The notes under the pieces are model-generated. The model saw nothing but the letters and a program-made list of their open reading frames with translations, had not been told where the DNA came from and searched no databases. From Biscogniauxia marginata (taxonomy: Eukaryota; Ascomycota; Sordariomycetes; Xylariales; Xylariaceae), in NCBI GenBank assembly GCA_022695795.1, contig MU404102.1, positions 62,001 to 126,000 on the forward strand: a DNA stretch of 64,000 nucleotides, given 5' to 3'. Positions 24,894-37,100 of this stretch are shown here, one piece after another. A program made the position numbers and the translations under genes. Every line of letters begins with the position of its first letter. The first letter of the stretch is position 1.

Positions 24894-25140
24894 GTTCTGG
24901 GATAAAACCATATCATGTACAAAAGGGTGTTGGATGGCCAAAAGCTCGACACAATTTCTGGTAGCATCTAAACTATTGTTGGCGGTTTCCAAGCCCCTTT
25001 AGTAAATGAGGGAAGATATATTCGCTTCGATTTCTGAGTATGAATCTCACCAGCCTCCGACCGGCTCCATGTACTAGGTTTCTAAATATATGGTACAGAG
25101 CAAGATGCTTGAAGAGTTTTCTTCTATTATACTGCATGCT

Positions 25141-26877
25141 CTAAGGGTCGTATGGGTCTATGGCTCTGCGGCCAGTCAACAACTCGGCATCGCCACTTTC
25201 CCTAACTAGGTAGATATCCTCGTGACGAACTCCGAATTTGCCTTCCAAGTAAATCCCGGGTTCGTTCGTGAACGTCATTCCCGGTCGTAGCAATGATCGT
25301 GTGTTCCACTTGTTCAAGTAGGGTGACTCGTGAGCTACCGAGATTGTTAGCGAGGTTAAGTAAAGCATACGTTTAGCACCTAGAAGGCACATGGATAGCA
25401 GTCGGTCCGGCATACCTTTGATCCCGATCCCATGGCCGAGTCGATGTGTGAAGCCAAAACCGTACCCGGCATCCTCAATTATATTGCGAGCTGCGATATC
25501 AACACTCGCTGCGCTGCCATTAGGCTGGAACGCGGCGGCTGCTGCCGTCTGGGCCTCGAAAACAATATCCCACACCTTCAACTTCTCAGCATGCAATGCC
25601 GGGTTCGTAAGCTCTACCCCTGAAGATGGGACCCGCAAGCCGATCCATTGGAGAAAGGCTATGAGCGGTCTGAGGAACAATGGTTCGGGCTTGGCCACTG
25701 GGTCGATAAAGAAGCTGCGACAGATGTCTGAAGAGTAGCCCAGATAATGTGCCCTACGAAATGTCAGGCTTCGATTCTGCTTCGCTACGCATGCTTGACT
25801 CACCCGACGTCAATCACGACCATGGTCTCCTCGGTAACCTTTTTCGCGCCCACTACAAAACCCCCGTGCGGCAAGGCGCCGTCCTCTTCGAAGAGAACTA
25901 TGTTGAAGAACAGGCCGAACCCCACGGATTCTAACGCTGCGTCGAGGATATCCCGCACTTCATCTTCGGTTAGACCAGGGACCAGGCAAGGACGCATCGC
26001 CCGCACGGCGACCACGGTGCCCGTATTCACTACTCTGATTAATTCCACTTCCGCGGGGCTTTTGATCTGCCTCACGAGCTCGGCCTCCGGGCTCAAGCCC
26101 ACAGTATCGAAGCCGTTATCTCCGAGGCCACGAGCGATGTAATCACGGATCTCTTCGTCCATCATAAGTTTCGGCTTCCTTCCGGCCCCCGTGGAGCGCA
26201 AATCAGCAAAAAGACGCGACTCTAGTAGCGTAGTATAAGGGTTCCAGTGCTCTTCCCAGATGACGATGTCCAACTCGGGCTCTCTTGACGGCATACCCAA
26301 CATCCGAACACGGCCCTCCTCAAAATGCGGGGCGAGGAAGGCCGTCTTAGCAACAATCTCTCCAGATTCCGCCTTTTGTGGTAGGATGAGCATCAGGAAG
26401 GGCCGTTCCTCGGGCTCCCATGGCTCCCAATCTACCTGTGAGATGTTGCCATAGTACCTAGAAGAAGTTCTCATAAGTGCTCCAGCTCAGCAAAAGCGCT
26501 ACGGAGTGCTGGGCTTACTGGAAAGTATAGCCCGGCTCGAGGACGAATGCATCGACATCAGATGCAACCAGAGCTCGTGCAAGCTTATCCCGCCGGTCAA
26601 GAAACTCGTCTGCCTCGATGGGTTTTGCCGGGTCCAAAAATGATAGATCGGAGTGAAGATTGTCAATGGTGCATCTCTGGACTTTTGATATATCTGGTTT
26701 AGCTCTGGTAGCTTGTAGTACCCATGCCCGAGGAGTGAACCAAATGGCAAAGATGAAGAAAATATTAAGGATAACGACGCGAAGGTAGTTTACGCGGAGA
26801 AAGTTGAATGTATACCTCGTTCTCGACGGGACTGGCAGTTTGGGGCTCGCAGCCTCAAGAGCCGCTAAATGCTTCAT
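25141..26877 (-). CDS. membrane-anchored M24 metallopeptidase (Xaa-Pro aminopeptidase/prolidase type)
   Basis: The four exons on the minus strand are 26877-26519, 26457-25804, 25753-25416 and 25334-25141, encoding 514 residues. The introns are 61, 50 and 81 bp. A single membrane segment near residues 35-52 (VVILNIFFIFAIWF) follows a short basic N-terminus, suggesting a type II membrane protein. The N-terminal creatinase-like domain is followed by the pita-bread M24 fold with all five metal ligands visible: Asp in VVIDVG, Asp in GYSSDICRSF, His in HRLGHGIG, Glu in TNEPGIY and Glu in VRHEDIY. The enzyme would remove the N-terminal residue before Pro, or split X-Pro dipeptides. It sits between the ABC exporter and the MFS carrier, so a link to NRPS peptide processing is possible but unproven. 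The 81-bp intron has no in-frame stop, so retaining it would add 27 residues. Confidence 0.88.
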
Positions 26878-27742
26878 TGAGACAGGACGAGGTTATACCG
26901 CTGTTGTTAAGTGGCAACGGCAAGCCTCGGCTTTTAAGAAATGTGAATTGCCAAAAGGAAGAATGAAAAGGCCGGTGAGGCTTGCGAAACCATCATTCAA
27001 CCCAAGGGTTCCTAAGCTATCCATCAAAGCGAGCCCTGCAGCGGGGCCGGGCCAAGGCCGGGATGATTATGCGAAATGTATACGTAATATAGTAAACTCA
27101 CTCAATGATGATGCCCCTGAACCACATCTTTCTATGTATCGTTACTGCGAGAGCATCGCTGAAGATGGATTCTTATTTGGGTTAGTATTACAGGATAAGT
27201 ATGGGGGTCAGTAAAGAGATACGATAGCTTCGTCTTTGTCTTAAAAAGGCATGGCTCACGAGAACCTGATAACACATTGCTATGGAGGGGGTTTACTACA
27301 TTTAGACAGCTACACTCTGCACTTCATGTATGTACCATCCATCCTGTATAGAGTGGACGTCTGGCCATGCTAATTCCTACGAGCCTTCAGCGGTAATTTG
27401 AAATCTACCCGAAGGTGTAATTGAAACCTGATTAACTTGATCAAGGTTATGAGCCAGGCGGACACCTCTATCTCATACCAAGCAGGGGTATTCGTCTCTT
27501 CCCCCGAGGCTAGCTTGCCGGACTGATAACCATAGATATACCTCCGGGTCGACGCCGCAATCTTATACCGAACAGGGGCATCTCCCCTCTTTTCATTGGC
27601 TCGTCGCTCTGCGCTGATAGTTAGAGATCGGTTCCTATCCGATGACTTATCTAGATAAAACCTCCATGGTCTCGGCAACATCAGTCAGCATCGCGAGACT
27701 CGTGCCGTCGAGGAACACGTTCAGTTTGTGACGTTCGCGACA
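26878..27742. promoter_or_regulatory. divergent intergenic region (M24 peptidase / MFS carrier)
   Basis: An 865-bp divergent spacer with no recognised gene. It carries a diverged direct repeat, ATCTYATACCRARCAGGGGYAT, at about 27470-27491 and 27560-27581; all four mismatches are transitions. It lies 160-270 bp upstream of the MFS start, where regulator sites would be expected. It could equally be a remnant of degenerate coding sequence (a 103-codon minus frame spans it). Confidence 0.4.
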
Positions 27743-29433
27743 ATGGCAAATCCCGAGATCTTAGAACCGGCCGAAGCGCAGGGTATTGCGATCTCGCAAG
27801 ACGAGAAGAAGGACCAGCCCGTCCAGACGGTTGACTTCGATGTCGAACAGGTGCAGGAAGAAGCGCCGAAGCGCTTTTATAACAAGGCCTCGGTCTGGTT
27901 TATGATTCTCTTCTCTGGACTGGCGATTGGCTCTGATGGGTAGTACGTTAAGAGTTATGCCCTGGTGACATGGCCATTTGTCGCTGACTTGTTCAAGCAA
28001 TACGGCAGTCATCGGGAATGTCGAGCTTCTCCTTGCTATACTGTATCCAGATACCCTCACCAAAACGATCGCCCAACGCCTCAGCAATTCCTTCCTCGTC
28101 GGCATGATCATCGGCATGCTGTTCTTCGGCGTCGTTGTCGATCAGCTTGGCCGTAAGACCGGTGCCGTCGCTACTACTGTGCTCCTCGTGCTTGGCATCG
28201 CGCTGTCGGCTGCCGCCAACGGGACCGACGCGACCGGTATGTTCTGGATGATGATTGTTGCGCGAGGCGTCGCAGGCGTGGGCGCGGGCGGCGAGTACCC
28301 CGTGAGCGGCGCTGGAGCAGCTGAAGCCACAGACGAAAGCGACAAGTATCGCAAGAAGCGAGGCTTCATGTTCGCGATGCTAGCCGACCTATCTGCTTCT
28401 CTGGGTTACGTCTGGGCCGGACTTGTTCCACTCCTTCTATTACTCTGTGTCAAAAGCCAGGAGTCACGCTACGAGGCAGTCTGGCGGACGGCATTCGCAC
28501 TTGGTCTCGTGCCACCTCTGGTGATTTTCTGGTTTCGACTTCGCATGGCAGTATCAACAGCCTACCGTAATTCTTCCATGCGCAAGCAGCGAGTACCGTA
28601 TTGGCTAGCGCTGAAGCGATACTACAGACCCTTGATCGGTTGTGCCGCGACTTGGTTCTTGTACAATTGGGTTTCAGTCCCTTTTGGTATCTTCAGCTCG
28701 ACTATAATATCTCGTACAAACGCTGGAGATAGCCTGGTGAAGAATTTGGGTTGGGGAGTAGTCATCAACTGCTTCTACCTCCCAGGCCCTTTCTTGGGCG
28801 GCTATCTATCAGACAAAATTGGCCGGCGTAAGACCATGGCTCTGGGCTTTACCTTGCAAGCTATCCTTGGCTTCGTGCTTGGTGGTGCAATGGACCCTAT
28901 CCAGAAGATATTCCCACTCTTTGTCGTGCTTTACGGCGTTTTCTTGACCCTAGGCGAAGTCGGACCTGGAAGGTGAGTGAGATTTCTAAAGCATATGAAA
29001 CCGTGTTTTCTAACAAATCCATAGCACCGTAGTGTTGACGAGTTCGGAATGCTTCCCGACCTCGATTCGAGGTCAAATGATGGGTCTCATCTCTGCTTTC
29101 TCTAAAACCGGAGCTACCATAGGAACACAAGTACGTAAAAGGCCTGCTTTTAATGACTTCGTACTCTAACCGTAATAGGTCTTCACTGCCATTCTCAATG
29201 CTTACACCGACGACGCCTCAAACGGCAATCAAGTTGCCTTCCTTATCGGCTCCGGATTTGCAGTGCTTGGTGCACTGATAGCCCTATTCGTAATCCCTGA
29301 TGTCTCAACACGTCTGGAAGACGATGATGCCGAATGGAAGGTTTATTTGGCTGACCATGGTTGGGATGCGAACTGGGGAGATACTTCGACGAAAGATCCA
29401 GCTGGGGTTGTACTCAGCAGCCCAGCCTCTTGA
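27743..29433 (+). CDS. MFS transporter, Git1/phosphate:H+ symporter-like
   Basis: The four exons 27743-27939, 27998-28972, 29025-29130 and 29179-29433 encode 510 residues; introns of 58, 52 and 48 bp have standard donors. The ATG at 27743 begins a hydrophilic acidic N-terminus of about 45 residues before TM1 (ASVWFMILFSGLAIGSDG). The MFS signature loops are visible: GVVVDQLGRKTGA between TM2 and TM3, ARGVAGVGAGGEYPVSGAG in TM4, and GGYLSDKIGRRKT between TM8 and TM9. The GGEYP motif and the SSECFPTSIRGQ segment resemble phosphate and glycerophospholipid (Git1-type) symporters. The substrate cannot be fixed from sequence. The usual Tyr after the first intron is missing (GNTAVIG in place of the common G-Y-N), so that acceptor is slightly uncertain. 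It is transcribed divergently from the M24 peptidase. Confidence 0.85.
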
Positions 29434-30085
29434 TCGTGTTCGTTTAGCAAGGAAGCAGTAGAAGAAGGCAACGTCAGTCAACTTGGTGGCACATAGGTTT
29501 TATGCCCTGAATGATCTCGTGTTGATACTCAAGCCGGTCTCCCGTAAGGCAGGGACTTGGAGAAGAATCAGACTTCTCGTTGAATACGGATATCATTTTC
29601 TGCAGAATTTCTAGTGTGTTCTTTATTGCCAAGTAGGTCAGCTTTTCCTTGAATATCAAGTTGTCCTAAGTTTAAGAAACAAACAAAACCTTTCCGCCTA
29701 GATGCCACATTGTCCACTCTCACGAAGCTTTTCAAACAAGGGGAGAGTTCAGAAACAGGGGCTCTCTCACAAAAGAGAGAAACAGAGTCATTGTTCTCTC
29801 ACATTCAGATTGTTCCTAATCCGGAGTATTTGTTCTAGTCGTGAGCTTTTCCATCTCAATCTCTATATAAGATAGACGTTCTCCGATGTGAAAGACGTGT
29901 TTTCTCTCGCTCCATCAGCAGCGCACGCTTTTACCAGCAATAATAAACTCGGCAAACGCCCAACTCAATCTGAACTCGCTCTGAACTCGCTCTCAATTTA
30001 CAATCAGCTCGATACAACAACGTACGATCAACTCAACCGAATCCAATAACAAAAGGCCCTTTTTCCTAGTCTAATACCAGGGAAG
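29434..30085 (+). promoter_or_regulatory. promoter and leader of the 30086 gene
   Basis: No gene was found. TATATAA at 29864-29870 lies about 220 bases before the ATG. It is followed by a CT-rich start region (TTTCTCTCGCTCCATCAGCAGC), which looks like a fungal TATA-type promoter with a long leader. A tandem TCTGAACTCGC repeat lies at about 29968-29991. The first part holds the MFS 3' region. Confidence 0.45.
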
Positions 30086-31549
30086 ATGGCATTCAGAATT
30101 CCGAGTGATCGTCCGGGCCGTGTCATCGGGGCCGGCAACATCGACTTTGGCCGTAGTGCGCCCGCCAACCAAACTCTCCGCCAGATCACTATTCCTTACC
30201 TCGTTAGCACTGTGGCCGGGATGGAGTCCATCCAAGCAGCCCGCGACGCCCCAGTCGACCAACACAGCCTCGCTGCCGCCGTCTTCTTTGAGCACCGGAC
30301 ACTGTCCGTGATGCCCATCGTCTCGACCCCGTTTGTGACACACTTGGGCCTCTTCTCCCGGGACGATGACGTGCACAACGCGGCCCTTGACAGGATCGAA
30401 CGCAAGTTCGACATCACCCACGGCATCCATACCGTAACCCAACACCCGATGTATCACGGGATCTGTGGGCGCGAATTCTCCATCTTCCACGTCCCGGTCG
30501 ACGACGGGTACGCCGTGGTCGTGGCTCGAATCCGCACGATAGACCCACAGAATATGGCCTACGACCCAGCCATCCGCCTCCTCTACTTCCGCGAGGTCAC
30601 CGACATCGCGATCATAGACCCACGCACTGGCCCCAACACTCTGAACCGTCGGGCCCTCATTATGGACTCTATTATGGGCATCTTTGAAGAGGGCAGTATC
30701 CGACTCGCTCAAGACATTGTCTCTCACGCTGTGGATGTTCCCAGATGCGGCGACAACCCCAACCTGACGGGATACTACGCCTTCGGCATTACTCGGGAGC
30801 TCATTCGCCGACTTCGAGTAGTCATCAAACGCCGCATGAATGCCCACCAGTTCCCCGTGACAGGTCTAGTCAACCAGCAAAACCCTGCTTTCTTCTGGGA
30901 CGACATACACGAGGATTGGACCGTCGACATGCTCCGCCAGGCGATCCTCGGCTGCGACGCCCTGCGCGCCATCCAGATTTCCAACTTCGAGGCCTACCTC
31001 GCCCTCGTAGTCCCCAGCGAGGCGGCCCGGGAGAGGCTCGCCGACCTGCAGCCTCCCCACGATCACGATAACATGTACCCCGACGAGATGTTCCAAGGCT
31101 TTGACCACGAGGGCCCGCCTCTCTCCATAGAATTGAACGACGTTGATTGGCTCCTCTCCCCGCCCCGAAGCGATGTATCGAATGATGACGATGGACAAGA
31201 TGGACAAGATGGACCAGACGCGCCTCCGCCCCCATATGGCGACCACAACCACAATGTCGACATCTTCCACGTAGCCATAGACACCCCCACTTTCCCCCCG
31301 AAACCGCCAGCTACCTCTCCTATTCTTCCGCCGGTCGGAAAGGACGCCAGCAACCACAATGTCGGCCTCTCCCACGTAGCCAAGAAGGGCAAGGGCAAGC
31401 GAAGCCTCGACCTATCCAGCAACAGCGGCAGCGAGTCGCCGGCGGCCGAGGAGGACCCGCAGCAGCCGGCGCCCAAGCGCCAGCGGAAGACCCCGTCTCC
31501 TACGCCTTCGTCGAAGGTCCGGCGGTCTGGACGGATTGCTAAGCGATAG
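30086..31549 (+). CDS. uncharacterised protein with nuclear-localisation-like tail; possible inactive Ulp1-like fold
   Basis: A single-exon frame of 487 codons from the ATG at 30086, GC-rich with no RIP-like stops. I do not recognise a family with confidence. Residues about 120-270 have the rhythm of a Ulp1/C48 cysteine-protease core: a hydrophobic strand (DDGYAVVVARI), another with an Asp (IAIIDPRTGPNTLNRR), a helix, then VPRCGDNPNLTGYYAFG, where active enzymes have the Gln...Cys-Gly pattern. Here Thr replaces the nucleophile position and the catalytic His is not obvious, so it would be inactive. The last 130 residues are disordered: an acidic run, Pro-rich segments, and a basic tail with PKRQRK and KVRRSGRIAKR, fitting a nuclear protein. 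Members of this fold are often found in accessory or transposon-related fungal genes. Confidence 0.6.
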   Translation: MAFRIPSDRPGRVIGAGNIDFGRSAPANQTLRQITIPYLVSTVAGMESIQAARDAPVDQHSLAAAVFFEHRTLSVMPIVSTPFVTHLGLFSRDDDVHNAALDRIERKFDITHGIHTVTQHPMYHGICGREFSIFHVPVDDGYAVVVARIRTIDPQNMAYDPAIRLLYFREVTDIAIIDPRTGPNTLNRRALIMDSIMGIFEEGSIRLAQDIVSHAVDVPRCGDNPNLTGYYAFGITRELIRRLRVVIKRRMNAHQFPVTGLVNQQNPAFFWDDIHEDWTVDMLRQAILGCDALRAIQISNFEAYLALVVPSEAARERLADLQPPHDHDNMYPDEMFQGFDHEGPPLSIELNDVDWLLSPPRSDVSNDDDGQDGQDGPDAPPPPYGDHNHNVDIFHVAIDTPTFPPKPPATSPILPPVGKDASNHNVGLSHVAKKGKGKRSLDLSSNSGSESPAAEEDPQQPAPKRQRKTPSPTPSSKVRRSGRIAKR

Positions 31550-32335
31550 ATTTTTTTTGGGATTTTTTTCCCGAATCTATCTCCTAGGTGAGTCCATCCC
31601 ATACCCCCCCCTTCCCCCTATCCCCGAATCCCCCCAAATCCAGCGTTGTCAAAAAAGGTAAGTCAGAAGTAAGTAAGTACGAGGTAAAGTGTACGACAAA
31701 TCCCACCTCCTCCTTGTTCAGGTTTTCAAAGTTATTGTTTTCCCCCTCCCCTTTTCTCGACTTCTTGTTTCCGCTTTACAATGTTTCGCCCGACTTGGTT
31801 GTTTCACCTATTGTTTACCATTGTTTATGTTTATGTTTGAAAGCAATCCATATCTTTTTAAGTGAAAGAAAACGTGGCGGAAAACTAAAGCGAAAAAAAT
31901 TCGATAATGGAAGAAAAGAAGTTTAAAAATATTTAAAAACAAAAAAAAATAAAATAAAAATAAAGAGAGACAGAAAAAGGGAAGACGAGGAGGAAGAAGA
32001 GAGGGGGAAAAATGGTCTAGTTTTATTAGGTAGCGAATTAGCAAGCAATTTATGTTTTGTTCGTTTTTTTAATCAGGTTTTTGTTCGTCGTGACCGCTCG
32101 CTCTTTGATAGTTATGAAGACACACATAATCAAGGTCAAGTCACTACCAGAGAGAAGTCAATCATAATCAGGGTAAATTTCAAAGGCTGTGGCCAGACCT
32201 CGGCAATAGTATTTGAAGGATAGGCTATATACAAGGATTGTTACACGTCGCCGTAAAGGAAGGTCAAATTTTTGGCACACCCTCCCTTTTCCCCTAAATT
32301 CACAAAATTCAATGTTTTTATTATTTATTTAGACT
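31550..32335. other. convergent intergenic region
   Basis: Lies between the 3' ends of the 30086 gene and catalase. It is low-complexity (C-runs, then an A/T- and GA-rich stretch at 31860-32010) and likely holds both 3' UTRs. No gene seen. Confidence 0.5.
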
Positions 32336-33885
32336 TTACAGTTTCGCGTTCTTCTCGGTCGCAGCCTTGATGGCGGCACCAAGTTCAGGGTTGACTTTGG
32401 AGAACATCTCATACGTGCGAGCTCGGGTGTCTTGGTGGGCACCGCTCAAGTGGCCCGCGACGTTGTTGATGAAGTTGTCCTGCTGGCCCGGGGTTCGGCC
32501 TAAGACCTGCCAGAGACCGTTGGCCTGTTCATAATCATGAGGCTTGACTTCGTCAAACAAGTCACTAACTGCCACACCAGCCCAGTTCTCGTGAGGGTTG
32601 GTGGGCTTGACGGGCTGGTATGTCAATTGGCGGTAACTACTGGGATAGTTCGGGTTGGCGCCATAGTTGCCGTTCACGGACATACTACCGTCGCGTTGGA
32701 ATGGGTTGAAAGCTCTTAGAGGAGCATTGACAGGAATCTGCTGGTAGTTGACTCCCAGTCTGTGTCTGTGTGTATCAGGGTAGGAGAATAGACGTGACTG
32801 CAAGACTGGGTCTGCTGACGGTTCAACACCAGGGACGAGATGCGAAGGAGAAAAGGCAACCTGCTCAATCTCGGCGAAGTAGTTCTCAACGTTCTTGTTG
32901 AGGGTCAACTTGCCAAATCGTCGCAAGGGCACTTCCTTCTGCGGCCACACCTTGGTCAGGTCGAAGATGTTCCACTTGAACTTCTCAGCCTGCTGAGGAG
33001 TCAATGTCTGGACATAGACAGTCCAGCTCGGATATTCGCCTCTTTGAATAGCCTCGAAGAGGTCCTGGGTAGAAAAGTCTGGGTTCTCCGCGGCCATTTT
33101 GGTAGCCTCCGCGTCGGTGAAGGTCTTGTTTCCTTGGTCGGTCTTCAGGTGGATCTGAACATAGACAAAGGAGCCATCGGGCTTGACGAACTTGTGCGTG
33201 TGGCCGGAGTAACCATTCATGAATCTGTAAGAGTAGGGGGTCCCTCTGTCGGAGAAGAGATGCATAACCTGGTGGATGGACTCTGGGTGAGTAGAGAGAT
33301 AGTCCCAGAACATGGTGGCATCCTTCAGGTTGGTCTGGGGGTTGCGTTTCTGAGTGTGGATAAACAGGGGAAAGTTGGTCGGATCACGGAGGAAGAATAT
33401 TGGGGTGTTGTTGTAAACCCAGTCCCAGTTACCTTCCTGGGTGTAGAACTTCATGGCGAATCCTATGTATCTATGTCAGCAAAGGCCAGTGCAGGTTTGA
33501 CATATTCGCAGCTCTTACCTCTAGGATCTCTAGCACTGTCGGCAGAACCCTTCTCGCCGCCAACAGTGGAAAAGCGAACGACGGCAGGTGTCTTCTTGCC
33601 GACACCCGTCAACATGTCGACGGAGGTGATGTCGCTGATGTCGTCGGTGACCTCGAATTCTCCGTAAGCACCAGCACCCTTGGCGTGGACAACACGTTCG
33701 GGGATACGCTCGCGGTCGAAGTGGGCGAGGAGGTCAATTAGGTGGAAGTCCTGGAGCAGGAGAGGACCATGGGTACCAACACGCTGCCACTTGGACGGGT
33801 TTTCGACGGGATGGCCATTGGAAGTAGTGTAGACAGGCTTCTCGTTGTACCGGAAGGTGGAGGCGGGCTTGTCGTCGGCAACCAT
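32336..33885 (-). CDS. CTA1: peroxisomal monofunctional haem catalase
   Basis: The two exons on the minus strand are 33885-33519 and 33462-32336, encoding 497 residues with a 56-bp intron (GTAAGA...ATAG) inside the RDPRG/FAMKF motif. Catalase decomposes hydrogen peroxide to water and oxygen. The distal His is in [17 protein letters not shown]. The NADPH/haem-side sequence is [21 protein letters not shown], interrupted in the gene by the intron. The proximal haem ligand Tyr is in [14 protein letters not shown]. The size fits the small-subunit class. The C-terminus is AKL, a PTS1-type peroxisomal signal, so it probably acts in peroxisomes against peroxide from fatty-acid oxidation. The symbol follows the yeast peroxisomal catalase; orthology was not tested. 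Upstream is a long non-coding stretch. Confidence 0.95.
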
Positions 33886-34135
33886 GGTGGCGATTGTGCT
33901 ATATAAAACACTACACTCGGGGGGTGTTTATATAGATAGATATGGATGGGTATCGTGGCCGGCAAGCTATCAAAGCTCGGAGTACTTGTGGTCAAACAAG
34001 TTGGAATTCTGTTTATATCTATGAAACCTTCCCAGATAGAAGTAGATATGTGTATCAGAGGAGAAGAAAAGGGAAAGATGCAAACCCGGAGAAGAGGTGG
34101 GCGATGGAGGCCATATAAATACTTACCAAGGTAGG

Positions 34136-34172
34136 CTCTCTCTCTCTCTGTCTCTGTCTCTCTGTGTCTCTC
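34136..34172. repeat. CT/TCTG microsatellite
   Basis: An imperfect (CT)n run with TCTG variants, about 250 bp upstream of the catalase ATG. Confidence 0.8.
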
Positions 34173-37100
34173 CCGCTTGGGCCTATGACGAACAAAGATG
34201 ACCCCCTCCCTTCCGGTAGCTCGCCCACCTTCTGATCTCGCAATGCAAATCCTAGCCCCGGTCTGGCCACTTACTATCCGTGGGTGGTACAGCTATTACA
34301 CGCCGGTGCACGACATCAAGCCATAATTGGAGCTCTGGTTCGACACGAGAGAGGAAGAGAGGCGTGGCAGAGCGGGGGAGGGGGAGGAAAAGCGAAGGGA
34401 GCCATGGATTTCATGGTTACATTTATGTATAAGGTACCTAGATCCTGGTAGTTGCATAAAGCGGGGGAGAGCTCCTGCTTGTAGGTAGCCAATCAGACAA
34501 TGGACAATTGAAAGCTCGTTAGCACGTGTGGTCCCCACCGTTTCCGACTTCCTTCCATTACCTGTCCTAGGTAGGTAGTCTTTGCTCTTAACCCTATATC
34601 GGGTATTACAATTATCCGTCATGCAGGTCTTCAAGCTACCGGGCCTCTTCCACAACAATAACCTTACCTACCTAAACTACCTCCTACCTAGGTAGGTAGG
34701 TAAATTTAACAAATACTTCATGCTAATAGTACATACCCCTAGTACATATGTACTAGTCTATAGGTAACTTGCGTGTCTCCAGCTGCGCCAATCCATGTAA
34801 GCTAGAACATCTGCACATATGTACTACTAAACTGCTACTCCTTCAACATGCCTGCATGTGAGGAGTTGTACGCGTGATTGTATTGCAGCCCATCCTTCCA
34901 ATCAAAAAGACCTTTGAATACTAAGCAATCTACCAATCTAGTGTTTCTGTTAGTAATACATCCTTGGGCGTTTTCTCTTACATCCGAAGTTTGACTCTCG
35001 GGTTTCCTAACTTTAGGTACTTGAGAGGAGCCATCTCTGCCTCGCGTGCCCTCGTTCGAACAAACACATCTAGTCTGGTATTACAAAAGGATTTAAATTT
35101 CTCCTAAGGAGCCCCCGAGTCGAAACTTGACATCAATTGCTCCAAATCTGGTGCAAACCCATGCAATGGTGTTTTTGAGAGTACTTAATAACCTAGACCA
35201 TAAGGGCTCTGGCTTCATGTAGTTAAGCCATATAACATGCATATATGGGAGCTTGTAGTCAACTCGCTTTACATAAAATCTTGACAGGGGTCTGCGCATC
35301 GCGTACTCATCATCCTTACCAGGACACATACATACTCATACATATGTACAGTTTACTCTGGCAACGGTCCAAGGCCACCCCCGGGCGGCGACTATCGAAG
35401 CCCCAGCTCCTCCTACTGGAACTGACCGCGGATATAGAGGCCAAATCATTTTACCGGCAGATAATTGGAAGCAGAGGTCGGTCCTTTCGCGCGTTGTCAC
35501 GTCATCTTGGCCGAACAACGGTATAGCAGCATCGATCCCACCAACTCCAACCTCCCCCCCGGAAGCCTTCGGCCAGAGTATTATTGGACGGGTAGTCTTG
35601 GTAGTCATGCCACCTCCAACTGATGTTCGAGTAATGCGCAAGAAAACGGGAGCCTCGCCGGCGGGCATTAATCAACCCGCCTGGTGCGGACGCGGTGCGG
35701 ACTTGGTGCGGATGCAGATGCGGGTAGAAGTCGTGACATCACAGCCTCCACCCTGACAAGATCCCACCAAGGATTGTTTCTGTTTTCGTAAGCTTGCTAG
35801 GTTAGGTACTGACATGCAAGTGGTTCTGATGGTACCGAGACAGAGCAGAACCGTCCCTGGTTTTTGTTTCACGTTCGCTTGCTGGCATGAACGCTGTAAG
35901 AGGCAAGCAGCGAACGTATGGCGTACTCCGTTGCCCGGTGACCAAAGAAGAAGAATAAGTGCCTACATGCTTGCAATCATCATCTTCTTTTTTCCCTCCT
36001 TTTTTGGTTCCCCACTCGCTTTCTTTCTTTATATGTACGTAGTTCACGAACATCGCGTCTTCCCCACATCTCGGGCGAGTTCCCGGTGGGACCGGACTGA
36101 TCGCAGATAACTCGGTGGTAGACGAAACAACTGGTAGGTAAGCTGTGGATCATCCCGATGATCGAGAATCTGAGAGCTCGTCGGAATCCACATTCCCAAA
36201 GTCGCCACATCCTGTCACGCACAGGACTTATATATGGGACACGAAATACACAGCTAACCAGCAACCAGGTAGATGTATATGTACCCCGTACATACGGAAT
36301 ATGTGCGTATTATTTCATTGCCGCAGGTTGACCTGAAGCCAAGATAAAATCGGCACCTTTAGCGAATCTGCAGCGCGAGAAGAACGACTAAACTTACCTA
36401 GCTAGTGCATGCAAGAAGATGCCCTTATAAAAGAGTAATCATCACGCCCCCCCCCCCCCCGAAACAATCGCATATGGCGCCTTATTACACTAGATCGAAA
36501 AACGGACATGCTTCTAGAATTCTTGTTATGCAGAGGACATCCCACACCCAGCCAGCCTAGGCCTGCAACTGTTTTCCAAGCTTGGATTAAAGTTAATGAC
36601 ATGGCCTTAAACGACTATTGACTTTTGACCTGTCTTGGCCCTACTGTAAGGGTATCGGGTGAACGTCTACCGGATCAGGTTATATCGAGCTTACTTGATC
36701 GTCTTCGACTTTCATTATATATATATATATATACCTACTTTATGTCTTACGTATGGGGTTATCTCGGAGCTATGAAATTTTTTTTTAAATAAATAAAAAA
36801 GACCCTTATACGAAAAAGCACGAGATTGGATTGCCCGTACAAAGTTCATGACGCGCTTCTAAGTTCCGTTCCTCGACTCAAAATGACTCTTTCGACATCA
36901 CCTTCTGTCAATGTTAGCAGCCTTGTCAGAGCGAAGAACGGCAATGACTCAACTCGTGTAGACACAAAAATGGCTACCTAGAATTTGTCACAAAACCTGG
37001 CCACCGCACGGTTTCCGTAGCCTCGACCTGCTGCCGTTGATGTTGTCAGATAGTGTCAAGACAAACATGCTTGGCTACGGGCCAAGTGAGACCGTCGCGA

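Noticed and set aside
30071..30847. 258-codon open frame on the minus strand
   Set aside because: It is a shadow of the GC-rich gene at 30086-31549; no domain and no promoter of its own.
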